This document shows, one piece after another, positions 29,176-39,460 of a stretch of DNA of 64,000 nucleotides (positions within the stretch are counted from its first letter, which is position 1; each line of letters opens with the position of its first letter). Location of the stretch: the NCBI RefSeq assembly GCF_000210295.1, contig NC_026734.1, forward strand, positions 646,658 to 710,657, given 5' to 3'. Below the pieces are notes generated by a model, which saw only the letters and a list, made by a program, of their open reading frames with translations, searched no databases and was not told where the DNA came from. Both the position numbers and the translations under genes were made by a program. This DNA comes from Trypanosoma brucei gambiense DAL972. Lineage: Eukaryota; Euglenozoa; Kinetoplastea; Trypanosomatida; Trypanosomatidae.

Positions 29176-30516
29176 TGGAGAGTGTGGAGCAGTAAATGTG
29201 AGAAGTACCATACGACACGATACGGTACCATACCATGCTGTGCCCTGCCATGTGGTGTAATTTAAGCATTAGTGTTGTTGTTGTTGTTACTGTTGTTATT
29301 GGTGGGAGAAAAGAAAGATTGCATAGAAGGTTGGATGTGGTGTGAAGGGGAGGGGAGAAAAGAAGAATGGAATGAGAGGGAGTGGAATTGAAGTTAAAAC
29401 ACTCACACACAAAAGCAAGGGCCGTGTGCGTGTATGTGTGAGGGAAGACTGGGAGACAGAAAAGGGTAATGAAGAAGCAATAGAAGGGAGTGAAATGTTT
29501 CGCGAGTTGCAAAAGTTTAAGACGGTCGCGGCTCCACAGAAGTGTTTTGTGAAGTCGCATATTTGCTTCTCGCCTCTCCTGTTTTTGCTTTTATATCCTT
29601 CGGTATGTTGGAAGGTATTTATCCCATTATTTTATTTTTCATTGTTGCTATTATTGTCGTTGCATTGGCGTATTTAATCCATTTCTCTCCGTGTATCCTC
29701 CTCTTCCCCTTCCCCTTCCCCTTTCCCTTCCTCATTTCATTTCATTTTATTTCCCTTCCTTTTCTGTTTCGCTTTCTTTTTTCTTAGCATCTTTTGTTTG
29801 TTTGTTTGTTGCGGTTGTTTAACGTTTTCCCCCCCCCCTTTTCACGAATTGCGAGGGCTACTTGACCCCTTAAACTTGCTACTTGTACTGGTGTTGCTGT
29901 TTCCACGCTACTTCTCCTTCTTACTCCTTTCCTCTTCCCCTATTTCATTTCATTTCATTTCATTTGATTGACTGATTAATATATTAGCGTGCATATTTGT
30001 ACACGTATTTGCATTGAAAAATATTATTGCAGTAGCAATTATAGTAATTGAGGGCGAGACGTACAAGCGCAAATATTATACATAAATAACAAACAAAAAA
30101 GTAAATACAAGAACTATACGTACATATATATATATATATATATCCCTAGTTTAGTTGAATTCTCGATTCTGCTCGCCGTCGCAGGCTATTTTGTAGTTTT
30201 TTTTTAAAAAAACCCTTTCCCCCCTTACATCTTTCCGCGCATAACGACGCGAGATCAGCCGCTGAGGCACTCCCCATCACTGCCGCCACCGCGGCTGAAT
30301 GGTGGTGGAGTGAGTTCCCTTCCATCATTGGTAAATCGTTCGGTCGCTCATTCCGGCGCCAGTGCCGTGAGTCCCATTTCAAACCAACAGCTCCCGCACC
30401 AACGGGGCCCAACCGTTTCGGAGTTGTTGCAGACCGTAGCAACTCAAAAGCAAGAAATAGAGAGACTTACGGATAGTGTCAATGCCGTTCAGCGTAACTT
30501 TGAGCGGCTGAGTGAG
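29176..30516 (+). promoter_or_regulatory. Intergenic region, trans-splice signals and uncertain 5' end of the RING-finger gene
   Basis: A T- and C-rich tract at 30213-30235 is followed by AG at 30252-30253, a likely spliced-leader acceptor. A TA run lies at 30124-30143. Coding potential in the downstream gene's frame continues back to about 30208, but without an in-frame ATG; the ATG at 30299 is in a different frame and meets a stop after four codons. See the CDS at 30517. Confidence 0.45.
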
Positions 30517-32712
30517 ATGTACAGCGGGGATCGTGCGGAGTTGCAGAGGTTGCGCACGCGTGAGGCTGAGTTAGAAGAGGAGCGAAAAGCCTTGGCGGCC
30601 ATGCGTGCAGAACTTGAGTCTCGTATTGGTGGGAGGATGAATGAGATTCATGAGATGGAGGAGAAGGTGAAGGGTATGTGGGAATTAGAGGATGTGAACG
30701 CAAAACTACGGGAAGAGTTGGACGAGCTACGGGAGGTTCATGAGCAACAATGTGAGAAGGCAGAGGAAAAGCTGCGGAACGCAATGTGGGAGTTGACTGA
30801 GACGCAGCGCAAGGTGCAGAAGTTCGCCATGGAGGTACGCAACCGTTCAAATTCCATCAGTATATGCATTGACTCCAAACCCTCCGCTTCCGGGGCCAGT
30901 GGAGGTGGTGGAAAGAGCTCGGATGGAAAGGCGAGTGGTAGTGGCCCAAGTGGGCAACAGAGCGGATTTTCAATAGAAGCGGAGCTGTGCGAGGCGTGGA
31001 ATTGTGTAGACAAGTTATGTGTTGCTTGTTTAGAGGCACGTGTGGCATTGGAGGCTAAGCAGCAGCGTCAGGTGGCGTCGGCTGAAGGGAGGGCCGCAAC
31101 TAAAGTCAATGCGGTAATGGAATTGCTGCCGGCGCTTATGGCAGAGCTGGAAGACGCCCGTCGACAGACGCTTAGTGAAGGGGAGCGCATGGAACGTCAG
31201 GCTATTTGCGGGAGTTGGGGCGATATGTCAGCGAGGGCAGTGGAGAACTGCCGCTTGTCTCATGAAAGGTTAGCAGCGGAGGAGGGGCGATATCGCATTG
31301 CATTTGAATATTCTGAGTGGCAGGAGCGCTGCCAGATCTGCGAAGCGGTGGCTACGTCATCCTTTCGTTACTTGGCGGGTGCTCAGGATCAATTGAAGGC
31401 AACTCGTATCGCTGACGACGCTCAGCAGAAACAGCACGACATGGAGCTGAATCGACTCCGCGCGCAGATGAAAGAGGCAGAAGATATGTGGAACCGTGAA
31501 GTAAACGCGCGTCAGCGTGCACATGAGTCTGCTTTACTTGAGCAACAGAAGTGGCACGACTTGGCGATGAGGGAGGCACAAAATCGTCTCATGAAGGAAT
31601 GGGAGACCGAGAAGGAATCCTTTCAACAGCGTATAAATGCCTTAGATGAGGAAAGGTCTCACCATGCATTTTCCATACTTTCTGAGGCGCAAAAGCGCGA
31701 GGAAGAGCTGCACAAGGCTGCTGTGGAAATGCGTGAGGCGTTTGAAAAAAGTATTGCTGCGGCTTTGGAAACTAGTAGCGCAATGCTCGAACGTTACGAG
31801 TTTGAGACACGAGCAGGGCTCCTCAAGCTAGAACACGCGGAGCGCAGTATGTTGCGTGATCAGGAGCGTGAGGATCGCGAGTCCAAGTGCACATCCACTC
31901 AGCACCTTAACATCCACCGAACAACGATAGAATTTTCGGCGAATATCCTGAATGCTGCCGCGGATTTCCGGTTAGACTTTCCATCAATGATGCTAGAGAG
32001 GACGAAAATTGTTGTGGACAATATGAAAGTCCTGCACGATCAGCGACTACGTGAGGTGCGGCGTCGGTATGACAACGAGATGCGTGTTGCCGCTTCTGTG
32101 CCGCGAGAGCTTGCGAAGAAGCTTGAGCAGGAGTTAGAGGAAACAAAATGTTCCCTGCGGCAGGCTGCGGCAACGAGTGAGCATTGTGAGGATGAGAATC
32201 GGCGGCTGACTGAGCAAATTCGCTCTCTACAGACGCAATTTGATGAACGGCCAGTCGCGCAAGAGATCCGTGTGGATGTGAAGAATTCCCTCTTGACAGC
32301 CATGCATCGTCTCATTGTAGCAGAGGAGGCAACTGAGTGTATTTTCTCCTGTGGGTTATGCATGCAGCCGCTGAAATCCCCACTTACATGTGTGCCATGC
32401 GGTCACACGTTCTGTGAAGAGTGCCTGTTGAAGCACCCTCGCAACGTTACTAGCCTGCAAGCTGCGTCGCAAATGGATAGCAACAAGAGGGCACATCTCA
32501 AGGCTGGAAGTCCATTAGATGACAGCATGCCCGGAAATAAGTCCCGCAACCCCGTGCCATTAATTGTGCGGTACTGCCCAGATTGTGCGCCCATGAACTG
32601 CAGCTCCGCTGTGCGTGTTCAGGTTCTAGACTCCCTCTCTGGAAATCTCCGGTACCGAAAGGGGGATATTGGTTTCTTACGGTCTGTCATGGCGGAAGTA
32701 GAGAAGTCGTGA
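30517..32712 (+). CDS. Long coiled-coil protein with C-terminal RING finger (putative E3 ubiquitin ligase)
   Basis: From the first in-frame ATG (30517) this encodes 731 residues. Most of it is strongly helical and charged (Glu, Arg, Gln, Leu heptads) and fits long coiled coils, with a Gly/Ser-rich break near nt 30,880-30,960. The C-terminal region has a RING-type zinc finger: CGLC at about nt 32,350, then CVPCGHTFCEEC, then CPDC at about nt 32,575. A 40-residue insert in the finger separates the last cysteine pair. This composition suggests a scaffold-type E3 ligase; substrates are unknown. Protein-like sequence continues in frame upstream of 30517 (for example QKQEIERLTDSVNAVQ), so the real N-terminus is probably at 30299 in a version without the apparent one-base frameshift near 30305. 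Confidence 0.75.
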   Translation: MYSGDRAELQRLRTREAELEEERKALAAMRAELESRIGGRMNEIHEMEEKVKGMWELEDVNAKLREELDELREVHEQQCEKAEEKLRNAMWELTETQRKVQKFAMEVRNRSNSISICIDSKPSASGASGGGGKSSDGKASGSGPSGQQSGFSIEAELCEAWNCVDKLCVACLEARVALEAKQQRQVASAEGRAATKVNAVMELLPALMAELEDARRQTLSEGERMERQAICGSWGDMSARAVENCRLSHERLAAEEGRYRIAFEYSEWQERCQICEAVATSSFRYLAGAQDQLKATRIADDAQQKQHDMELNRLRAQMKEAEDMWNREVNARQRAHESALLEQQKWHDLAMREAQNRLMKEWETEKESFQQRINALDEERSHHAFSILSEAQKREEELHKAAVEMREAFEKSIAAALETSSAMLERYEFETRAGLLKLEHAERSMLRDQEREDRESKCTSTQHLNIHRTTIEFSANILNAAADFRLDFPSMMLERTKIVVDNMKVLHDQRLREVRRRYDNEMRVAASVPRELAKKLEQELEETKCSLRQAAATSEHCEDENRRLTEQIRSLQTQFDERPVAQEIRVDVKNSLLTAMHRLIVAEEATECIFSCGLCMQPLKSPLTCVPCGHTFCEECLLKHPRNVTSLQAASQMDSNKRAHLKAGSPLDDSMPGNKSRNPVPLIVRYCPDCAPMNCSSAVRVQVLDSLSGNLRYRKGDIGFLRSVMAEVEKS

Positions 32713-33829
32713 TGGATGTGTTCAAATAATGATAATGATAATAGTAACAATGGTAATAGTAATAAAAATATTGTTATGGTTACAATTATGATGCTTATAG
32801 GTGAATATAGTTTATGTATATATACACACGTCTGGCGTCTATTTACTGTCCAAAAGGTATTAGACATTGGAACCTGAAGGTGCGTTCGTAGTTTCATTTT
32901 TTTTTCTCTTTCATTTTTTGTTTTGTTTTTGTTCTACTCCTTGCTTTTACCTTCTCAGTTTTTACCTCTATGCATCATTTTCATGATATATGAATATTTA
33001 TTTATGTCCTTGTGAAAGAAAAAAAATGAGCGACCAACTTCCACGACATCAACAAAGAACTAAGAGTGGAGGTAAAGGATAAATGGGGATAAATGTATTC
33101 CTTCCTCTTGTATATTATATTATTATTGCTATTATTGTGTGCTGTATTAATCCGTGAAAGCTGCAGTTATTTGGTGCTAACAACGGTGGAGACAAAGACT
33201 TTCGCGTCGATGTGACCCACAGGATTGAGGAAAGGACCAATAAGCGAGGATCAATAAAGGGGAAAAATAAGGGCGATAAGCGGATCATCTCTTTTTTTTT
33301 TTTTCTTAAGGTCATTGCTATCATTCCTTTATGGAGAATCACTCACAACTGTAAATGTAATCGCGTACAAGTAATTGCATTAGTTCATATACCTTTGTTT
33401 TTTTCTATACTTAACGTGTGCAGTAATGCACACATCTGTGCGGACTGACGTTTCTCCGTGGGTAACCGAATTATGGAAGGCAGTTCAAATAAATGAGGGA
33501 GTTTGACTCTTTGGAGTTTGCTACACGGTGCCTGTTTGCTTTTTTTATTCCTTTTTAACTTAGTGATGCTAATTAGTGTACAAGTCACGAAGGAAAGCAA
33601 AATGTAGTCGGCACAAATGGATATTATATATATATATATATATTCCTTTATACGTCTTAATATATGATTGTTCTTTACTTTCCAGAAGTTGGGTGATCTA
33701 AAATGGGAGTGTGTTCACAAAAGGAAAAAAAAACGTAGTTCCAGAAGAGGAACAGCACAACTCATCTCATCAGGTCGGTAGGAAGAGGGTTTGCGTATAT
33801 TATATATATATATATAAATGTTTATTTCC
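32713..33829 (+). other. Gene-free AT-rich region upstream of assembly gap
   Basis: No coding region is supported. T-rich tracts, short TA runs (33630-33643 and 33798-33817) and homopolymers dominate. The sequence ends at a gap. Confidence 0.5.
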
Positions 33830-34485
33830 NNNNNNNNNNNNNNNNNNNNNNNNNNNNNNNNNNNNNNNNNNNNNNNNNNNNNNNNNNNNNNNNNNNNNNN
33901 NNNNNNNNNNNNNNNNNNNNNNNNNNNNNNNNNNNNNNNNNNNNNNNNNNNNNNNNNNNNNNNNNNNNNNNNNNNNNNNNNNNNNNNNNNNNNNNNNNNN
34001 NNNNNNNNNNNNNNNNNNNNNNNNNNNNNNNNNNNNNNNNNNNNNNNNNNNNNNNNNNNNNNNNNNNNNNNNNNNNNNNNNNNNNNNNNNNNNNNNNNNN
34101 NNNNNNNNNNNNNNNNNNNNNNNNNNNNNNNNNNNNNNNNNNNNNNNNNNNNNNNNNNNNNNNNNNNNNNNNNNNNNNNNNNNNNNNNNNNNNNNNNNNN
34201 NNNNNNNNNNNNNNNNNNNNNNNNNNNNNNNNNNNNNNNNNNNNNNNNNNNNNNNNNNNNNNNNNNNNNNNNNNNNNNNNNNNNNNNNNNNNNNNNNNNN
34301 NNNNNNNNNNNNNNNNNNNNNNNNNNNNNNNNNNNNNNNNNNNNNNNNNNNNNNNNNNNNNNNNNNNNNNNNNNNNNNNNNNNNNNNNNNNNNNNNNNNN
34401 NNNNNNNNNNNNNNNNNNNNNNNNNNNNNNNNNNNNNNNNNNNNNNNNNNNNNNNNNNNNNNNNNNNNNNNNNNNNNNNNNNNNN
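33830..34485. other. Assembly gap (656 N)
   Basis: This is a run of N only. It separates the chromosome-core genes from the CFB1/VSG island contig. Confidence 0.99.
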
Positions 34486-35129
34486 TACGTTTTGTTCATA
34501 TTCTTTCTATTTGCAAGGATAGTCGATCCAATATAGAATCAGTTGAATTATAGCTTATAAAGTCTAAATTTGCATTCCGTGCTACACTTACCGTTTAGGA
34601 CGACGGTAGTGCATGTGAAGAGACAAGTGTGTGTGTAAGAAAAGTACAACAATTTAAGCATCTGTGAAAAAAATAGGAACCCGTCCTGGTTGTCCATCTA
34701 CCATTGAAAAATTGGAATGACACATTTACAACAATTCACAAAGAAATTATCAACGCCTCACACCAGCAAAGAGTCAACATATAAGAACACAACAACTATA
34801 TCAACTAAGGACAAGCTACCTTAAAAAAATTAAGAAAATAACGGAAGGGGGAAAAAAGCACAGCAACGCCGGACGAAAATTAATTTAAACAAGACAAAAA
34901 AGTTAAAGCAAATCAACCATTCTTCCACAGCAACTGTTAACGCGAAATAATATATTTCCAAAAAAAAAAAGAAATCCACAAAGCGCAAAAGAGAGTAAAA
35001 GAATATTAAAGATGTGCCATCACAACGATAACTACAAAAAAAGATCGAAAGTACGAATTTGCTTTGCACTGTCGATTCGTTTCTATGACGGTATGCTTTA
35101 TGTTATCGTTGCTGTGCAGCAGATCTTTT
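34486..35129. other. A-rich non-coding sequence, not part of the CFB repeat unit
   Basis: This AT-rich sequence has no gene I can support. It does not match the spacer found upstream of the other CFB genes; identity with the CFB unit begins around 35130. It may be subtelomere-like, given the VSG pseudogene 1.2 kb downstream. Confidence 0.5.
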
Positions 35130-35501
35130 GACAAGTGTTTATTGTAATTGTGGTGTTGTGTGATGCAGCGGTAGATTGGACGTGTGTGTACACTTGCAGC
35201 AGTGCCTCGCACAAATCGTATCTCCTCCCGGGACTTGTGCATGCAAGTTCCCCAATTTTTAACCCGTGGCCTTGTCACCCGTTACGCTGTGTCTGCTTTT
35301 CGTTTGTTTTGTCTCTTTCTCTCAAATTCCTTTTTGCTTCTACCTTCTGTTTATTGATGCGTGTGATAGTGTTTTCCGCTATCGGAACCAGAAGACCATA
35401 AGCAAGGTAACATCTGAGGCCAACCCAATTGCCATCATTTTCTTTGTCGTGAATTGTGAAGCAAACCTTTACCAAGCGTTATTTGAATAGCGGTGTACAC
35501 G

Positions 35502-36422
35502 ATGTTTTTGAAGGAGGGAAACAGTGAAATGCGGTTGAGCGGAGCTACGTTCTTGAAGGGCGCTGTTGATGATTTCAATGCATGTGAGTCCCCTGTTTTA
35601 TCATCCGGAAGCAGTTTGGTTCTTACAAGTCCTGCTCTGAGCACCTCAGACACGTGCCGATCTGTGATGCGTGAAACCGTCCCTTCCGTTTGTACTGGCG
35701 CAGGCCTCAGCAGTCGCTGCTCAACTGATTGCACTGTGCTGAAGTGTGTGAACCCGCTGCATGTTAAGTTCCAGGAGCCGTCAGGGTTGTCAGGGGCTGA
35801 TTCAGTGGACTCGTTTGACTCGTTGGGTGACCTTTCCGAGTTGCATGAGGAACATCAACATGTTTCTTCTGTTGCCTCTGAAAAGCCTTTGACCCTTCAC
35901 GATGTGCCGGAATCCGTCCTGTATGGTGCCATTCCATACCTTTCTCTTCCAGACGTCATTGCCTTATCACGGACATGTAAGAAGTTTCACAAACTGGTGC
36001 AGGGATACTTTGCAGTGAATGAGCATGGCGTGATGAGCATCCCCGCCTTTGACACCCGCAGCTTCATGCAGTACCGTCCAGAGAGGAAACCTCCGGTAAC
36101 GAAGGCCTCATCTATGGAACCCGCAACGAAAGCTTCGGACGTGAAGCCCATCCGTCTGTTTTTTGGCCAGCAACGACGGGACCCACACCCCTCAGCTCTA
36201 CGGCGTCTGCTGCGCTTCATTGCACCTGACCTTGTGATTGCTCACATGGAGGCTCACACGAACCCGGTTAACGGTCGGGGCAAAGGCTGCGCGTGGGTGT
36301 TCGCCCTGTCACAATTGGATGCGGAGCGACTGTTACGACTCAGTGGGCGTATCTTCTATCTCAAGGTAGCCGCCAATGCAATAACAGCAGTTAACCCCAA
36401 CAACAGCATCAAGCTACGCTAA
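35502..36422 (+). pseudogene. CFB1: Truncated CFB1 copy, fused at its 3' end to VSG-pseudogene sequence
   Basis: The sequence follows CFB1 from the ATG at 35502 to base 36356 (about 285 codons). It includes the whole F-box (about residues 130-172) and most of the RRM-like region, ending just after the GRIF of its last strand. It then leaves the CFB1 sequence abruptly and continues for 21 unrelated codons to a TAA at 36420-36422. The C-terminal half of CFB1, including the RFRHDPY motif, is missing. The 5' flank is CFB-like from about 35130, with the usual pyrimidine tract and the AG at 35368-35369, so a spliced transcript is possible. An upstream GTG in frame (35493) is not a start. It differs from intact copies mainly by this break. 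It is most likely a fragment moved by recombination. Confidence 0.8.
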
Positions 36423-37004
36423 GCCAAGTGAATTCATGGTAATTTAGGTAGCAGAACTCAAAAAGCAGTGAGTTTACTGCTTCAATCCAAAGCCGAACAC
36501 GACGACCACACAGAAAAGTTGGTAAAAGACAAATAAAAAAGAGGAACGAAATTCGAAACAGATTTCTGGGGCAAGGTGCTAAACGAGCAGGTAACAAAGC
36601 AAACGGCAGACGGACAAAGCAACCGCATGCTAGGACAGATGAACGACATCACTGAGCTGCAACTTACTCTAACGTATTATGAGAGCCTTAACGGCGCGGA
36701 ACATAAAGATAATTAAGGAGCTGCAGGAAGAAAGCAAAGCAAATAAAGAAAGTTCAGCAACCACAAAGATTAGTGAAACAGATGAAACTTGCGCGACCAA
36801 AGGAGTAGATAATGTGAAAACCCCTGCAAGTTGGTTGACGAAGAAGGTGGAAAAAAGAAGTTCAAATTGGATAAAGAAGCGGCAAAACAAGCAGCCCAGG
36901 CAAGAGAGAAAGATAGTAAAACCGGACCCACAAACACCACAGGAAGCAATTCTTTTGTCATCAACAAGGCCCCTCTTTTGCTTGTATTTTTGATTCTAGC
37001 ATAA
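36357..37004 (+). pseudogene. VSG pseudogene, 3' part (variant surface glycoprotein fragment)
   Basis: From 36813 to the TAA at 37002-37004 one frame reads as a VSG C-terminal domain. It begins CENPCKLVDEEG, continues with an Ala/Lys/Gln-rich helix, and ends with the typical GPI-signal region: TNTTGSNSF, then VINKAPLLL and a hydrophobic tail. This TTG-SNSF-KAPLLL pattern is characteristic of VSG GPI-addition signals. Upstream, from the CFB1 break at 36356, the reading is frameshifted several times but still VSG-like (for example GKVLNEQ and a TYYESLNG stretch). It is a broken gene with no start of its own. VSG fragments are normally in subtelomeric arrays, so its location next to CFB1 is notable. 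Confidence 0.78.
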
Positions 37005-38381
37005 AACTTTTAAAAATTATTGGTAAAGGATTTTTTGCTAAATTTTAATAAATATATTAAATTAGTTTTTTTTTGAGGGAATTAGATATATTTTACCACT
37101 TTTTGATGAAAATGTGAAAATTAGTGAGAATTTTCGAAACTTGAAAATTATGAAAATTTTAGTAAAATGTGTATGACAGTGTCCCAGGTGTGTGAAGGTA
37201 AAGAAATATAAGGAATGAAGAATGAATACTATTCTCATTGGATTATTTTGTTTATTTTTTGTGTTTTATGGATGTTTGTTAGGCTTTAATAACGATAACT
37301 ACAAGATAGTATTGTGAGTGTGTATATACTAATATTATGGGAACTATGGTGCTGAAGACAGATGGACGGGCTAAGTGCAAGCATCTATATCAGTTACAGA
37401 GCGCAATGTAAGTAAGTAATTGAGTAACAAAGAATGGAGAAGAGAAAAGGATAAAAAATGTTAGAAAAGAAAACAAAAAGTGTTAGAAGGATTTGATGCA
37501 CTGTTTAGTAAAAGTCTATAGGACGATATCATCATACGGGGAAATGGTTAAGAACAATGAGACAAGAAGTCTACTAATCGATATAAATAGAAATACTTCG
37601 GAATTCACAGCAGTAATAGGTACAAAATCCTCTGTCGAAAGAACAGGTAAAAGAAGTAACTAAATGATAAGAAACCGCGGATGGACGCGCAAAGAAGAAT
37701 TTTTTTAGTACAGAAAGATTCAAATGACAATCCGCCTCACTCTCACTAAATCAATAAAAAACTGTTGAACCCATTTAAAGAGCGAGCAATTCACAGACGT
37801 ATACAACTAATACGGTATTGATAGAGCGTATCAAACACTTCACAGCGAAAAGTGCATTTGGGACTGAAAATGAACAACGTGAGACGAAAGAGACAGATAT
37901 TTACATGATAAGGACAAAAATAAGTTGAAGCTGTGAGTATGGTAGAAACGCTGCCTTAATATTGTTATTTAATAAGTACACACACAACAGAAGTTAACCT
38001 CTAATATAAGCACAAAAATACAATAATAAATATAAAAATTTTTGACAGAGATTAGACTTCTATAAATTATATCTTTAAGTAGATAATTCTTTTACTTGAC
38101 TGAGTGATTTTTAAGCAACAATAACTGACTGGCAAACAGCACTCATACAAAACTTTTGTACGTCCACTCAGACATGAAGAAATATTTCTAGCTTTATTTT
38201 ATTTAGAAAGTTGTTACTTTCCACTTTCACTGGTATTATAACGCGACACATCAAATGATTCATTTAAAAATAACACTCGTTATTATTTTTGGCAGGAAAA
38301 TCTAAGTAAAAAAGCAAAAATGGGACAGAGAATTAAAGGATCTCGTGTGTTATATTTACAAACTTATTACTAAGTAATTCC
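37005..38381. other. AT-rich VSG-type 3' flank and non-coding sequence
   Basis: There is no gene on either strand. After the VSG-like 3' UTR (to about 37,110) the sequence is AT-rich and unlike the CFB spacers. It ends at a gap of exactly 100 N. Confidence 0.5.
37084..37099 (+). promoter_or_regulatory. Near-match to the conserved VSG 3'-UTR 16-mer
   Basis: The sequence AGATATATTTTACCAC matches the conserved VSG 16-mer TGATATATTTTAACAC at 14 of 16 positions. It starts 80 nt after the VSG pseudogene stop, close to its usual distance. The upstream GATTTTTTGCTAAATTTT also resembles VSG 3' UTRs. In intact VSG mRNAs this element is bound by CFB2 and stabilises the transcript; whether this degenerate copy works is unknown. 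Confidence 0.75.
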
Positions 38382-38481
38382 NNNNNNNNNNNNNNNNNNN
38401 NNNNNNNNNNNNNNNNNNNNNNNNNNNNNNNNNNNNNNNNNNNNNNNNNNNNNNNNNNNNNNNNNNNNNNNNNNNNNNNNN
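38382..38481. other. Assembly gap, 100 N (default size, unknown true length)
   Basis: It joins VSG-type sequence directly to the middle of a CFB1 gene. The first roughly 16 bases after the gap are noisy compared with other copies. Confidence 0.99.
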
Positions 38482-39460
38482 CGAGCCATCATGGACCGCA
38501 ACGAAAGCTTCGGACGTGAAGCCCATCCGTCTGTTTTTTGGCCAGCAACGACGGGACCCACACCCCTCAGCTCTACGGCGTCTGCTGCGCTTCATTGCAC
38601 CTGACCTTGTGATTGCTCACATGGAGGCTCACACGAACCCGGTTAACGGTCGGGGCAAAGGCTGCGCGTGGGTGTTCGCCCTGTCACAATTGGATGCGGA
38701 GCGACTGTTACGACTCAGTGGGCGTATCTTCCTTGACATAAATTCTAATGGTGAGGAGGTATACCTGTTCGCTCCCCCTAACTGCCGAGAGTGGTTGAAT
38801 GAGCACGCGGAGTGTGCAGTCGCTTCCGCAGTTCGTCCAAGTCACTTGCCACGACAGCCGATGGTTGTGGAAGCCCCCAGGAAGTCGAGTGCCAAAGTGG
38901 AGAAGGGGTTGGAACAATGTGTGCGTCCCCATCCACAACATCGCGGTGTTACGGAGCAGCAGGCACCCGTCGCGGCGGCCCAGCAGATGCCCGACTCTGT
39001 GGAACCATTGGTACGAGTTGGGTCTCCACAGGATGAGGGCCTGCAGCAGCAGGAGCGGCCGTCCGAGGCGTGGACGACCAGCAATCATTTGCAAGGCGAC
39101 TCAACACACGGAAGGCGCAGGTCAGGGGAGGCTCTGCAGTCGGGTGAGTCCACACCTGAGCATTTGCAAGCAAGGCGCCGCCCATGGTTGGTTGCGGCGG
39201 ATGCTTCAGCCACTCAGCGTGCCAGGGAACTTCGGTTTTGCAGCAATTCCTCAACTTTTCTTCATCATGAAATGTGGGGATTCCACCCGGGAGCACGCCT
39301 TGGCTCTGGGGTAGGCGGTGACAGATTTATTGCGTGTCCCGAGACGACAACACGCACTGTGCCACACAACGTGTACACAAGCACTATATGGACAGGCCCT
39401 AGGCGGTTCCGGCACGACCCGTACGTGTACGGCCCACTGTGCGTACTAGCGGCATCTTAG
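38482..39460 (+). CDS. CFB1: CFB1, 3' part only (5' end in gap)
   Basis: This is the C-terminal two-thirds of CFB1, open from the gap edge to TAG at 39458-39460. It starts near KPIRLFFG of the RRM-like region and continues through the RNP1-like GRGKGCAWVF segment, the Gln/Pro-rich C-terminal region, and the terminal RFRHDPY motif. It differs from the other CFB1 copies by His instead of Arg in the ERLQARRRP segment. Because the 5' part is in the gap, it may be an intact gene in the cell. Confidence 0.85.

Noticed and set aside
34486..38381. Ingi/RIME or other retroelement as the source of the non-CFB sequence
   Set aside because: I see no reverse transcriptase or endonuclease coding sequence. 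The recognisable part is VSG 3' end; I could not identify the rest.
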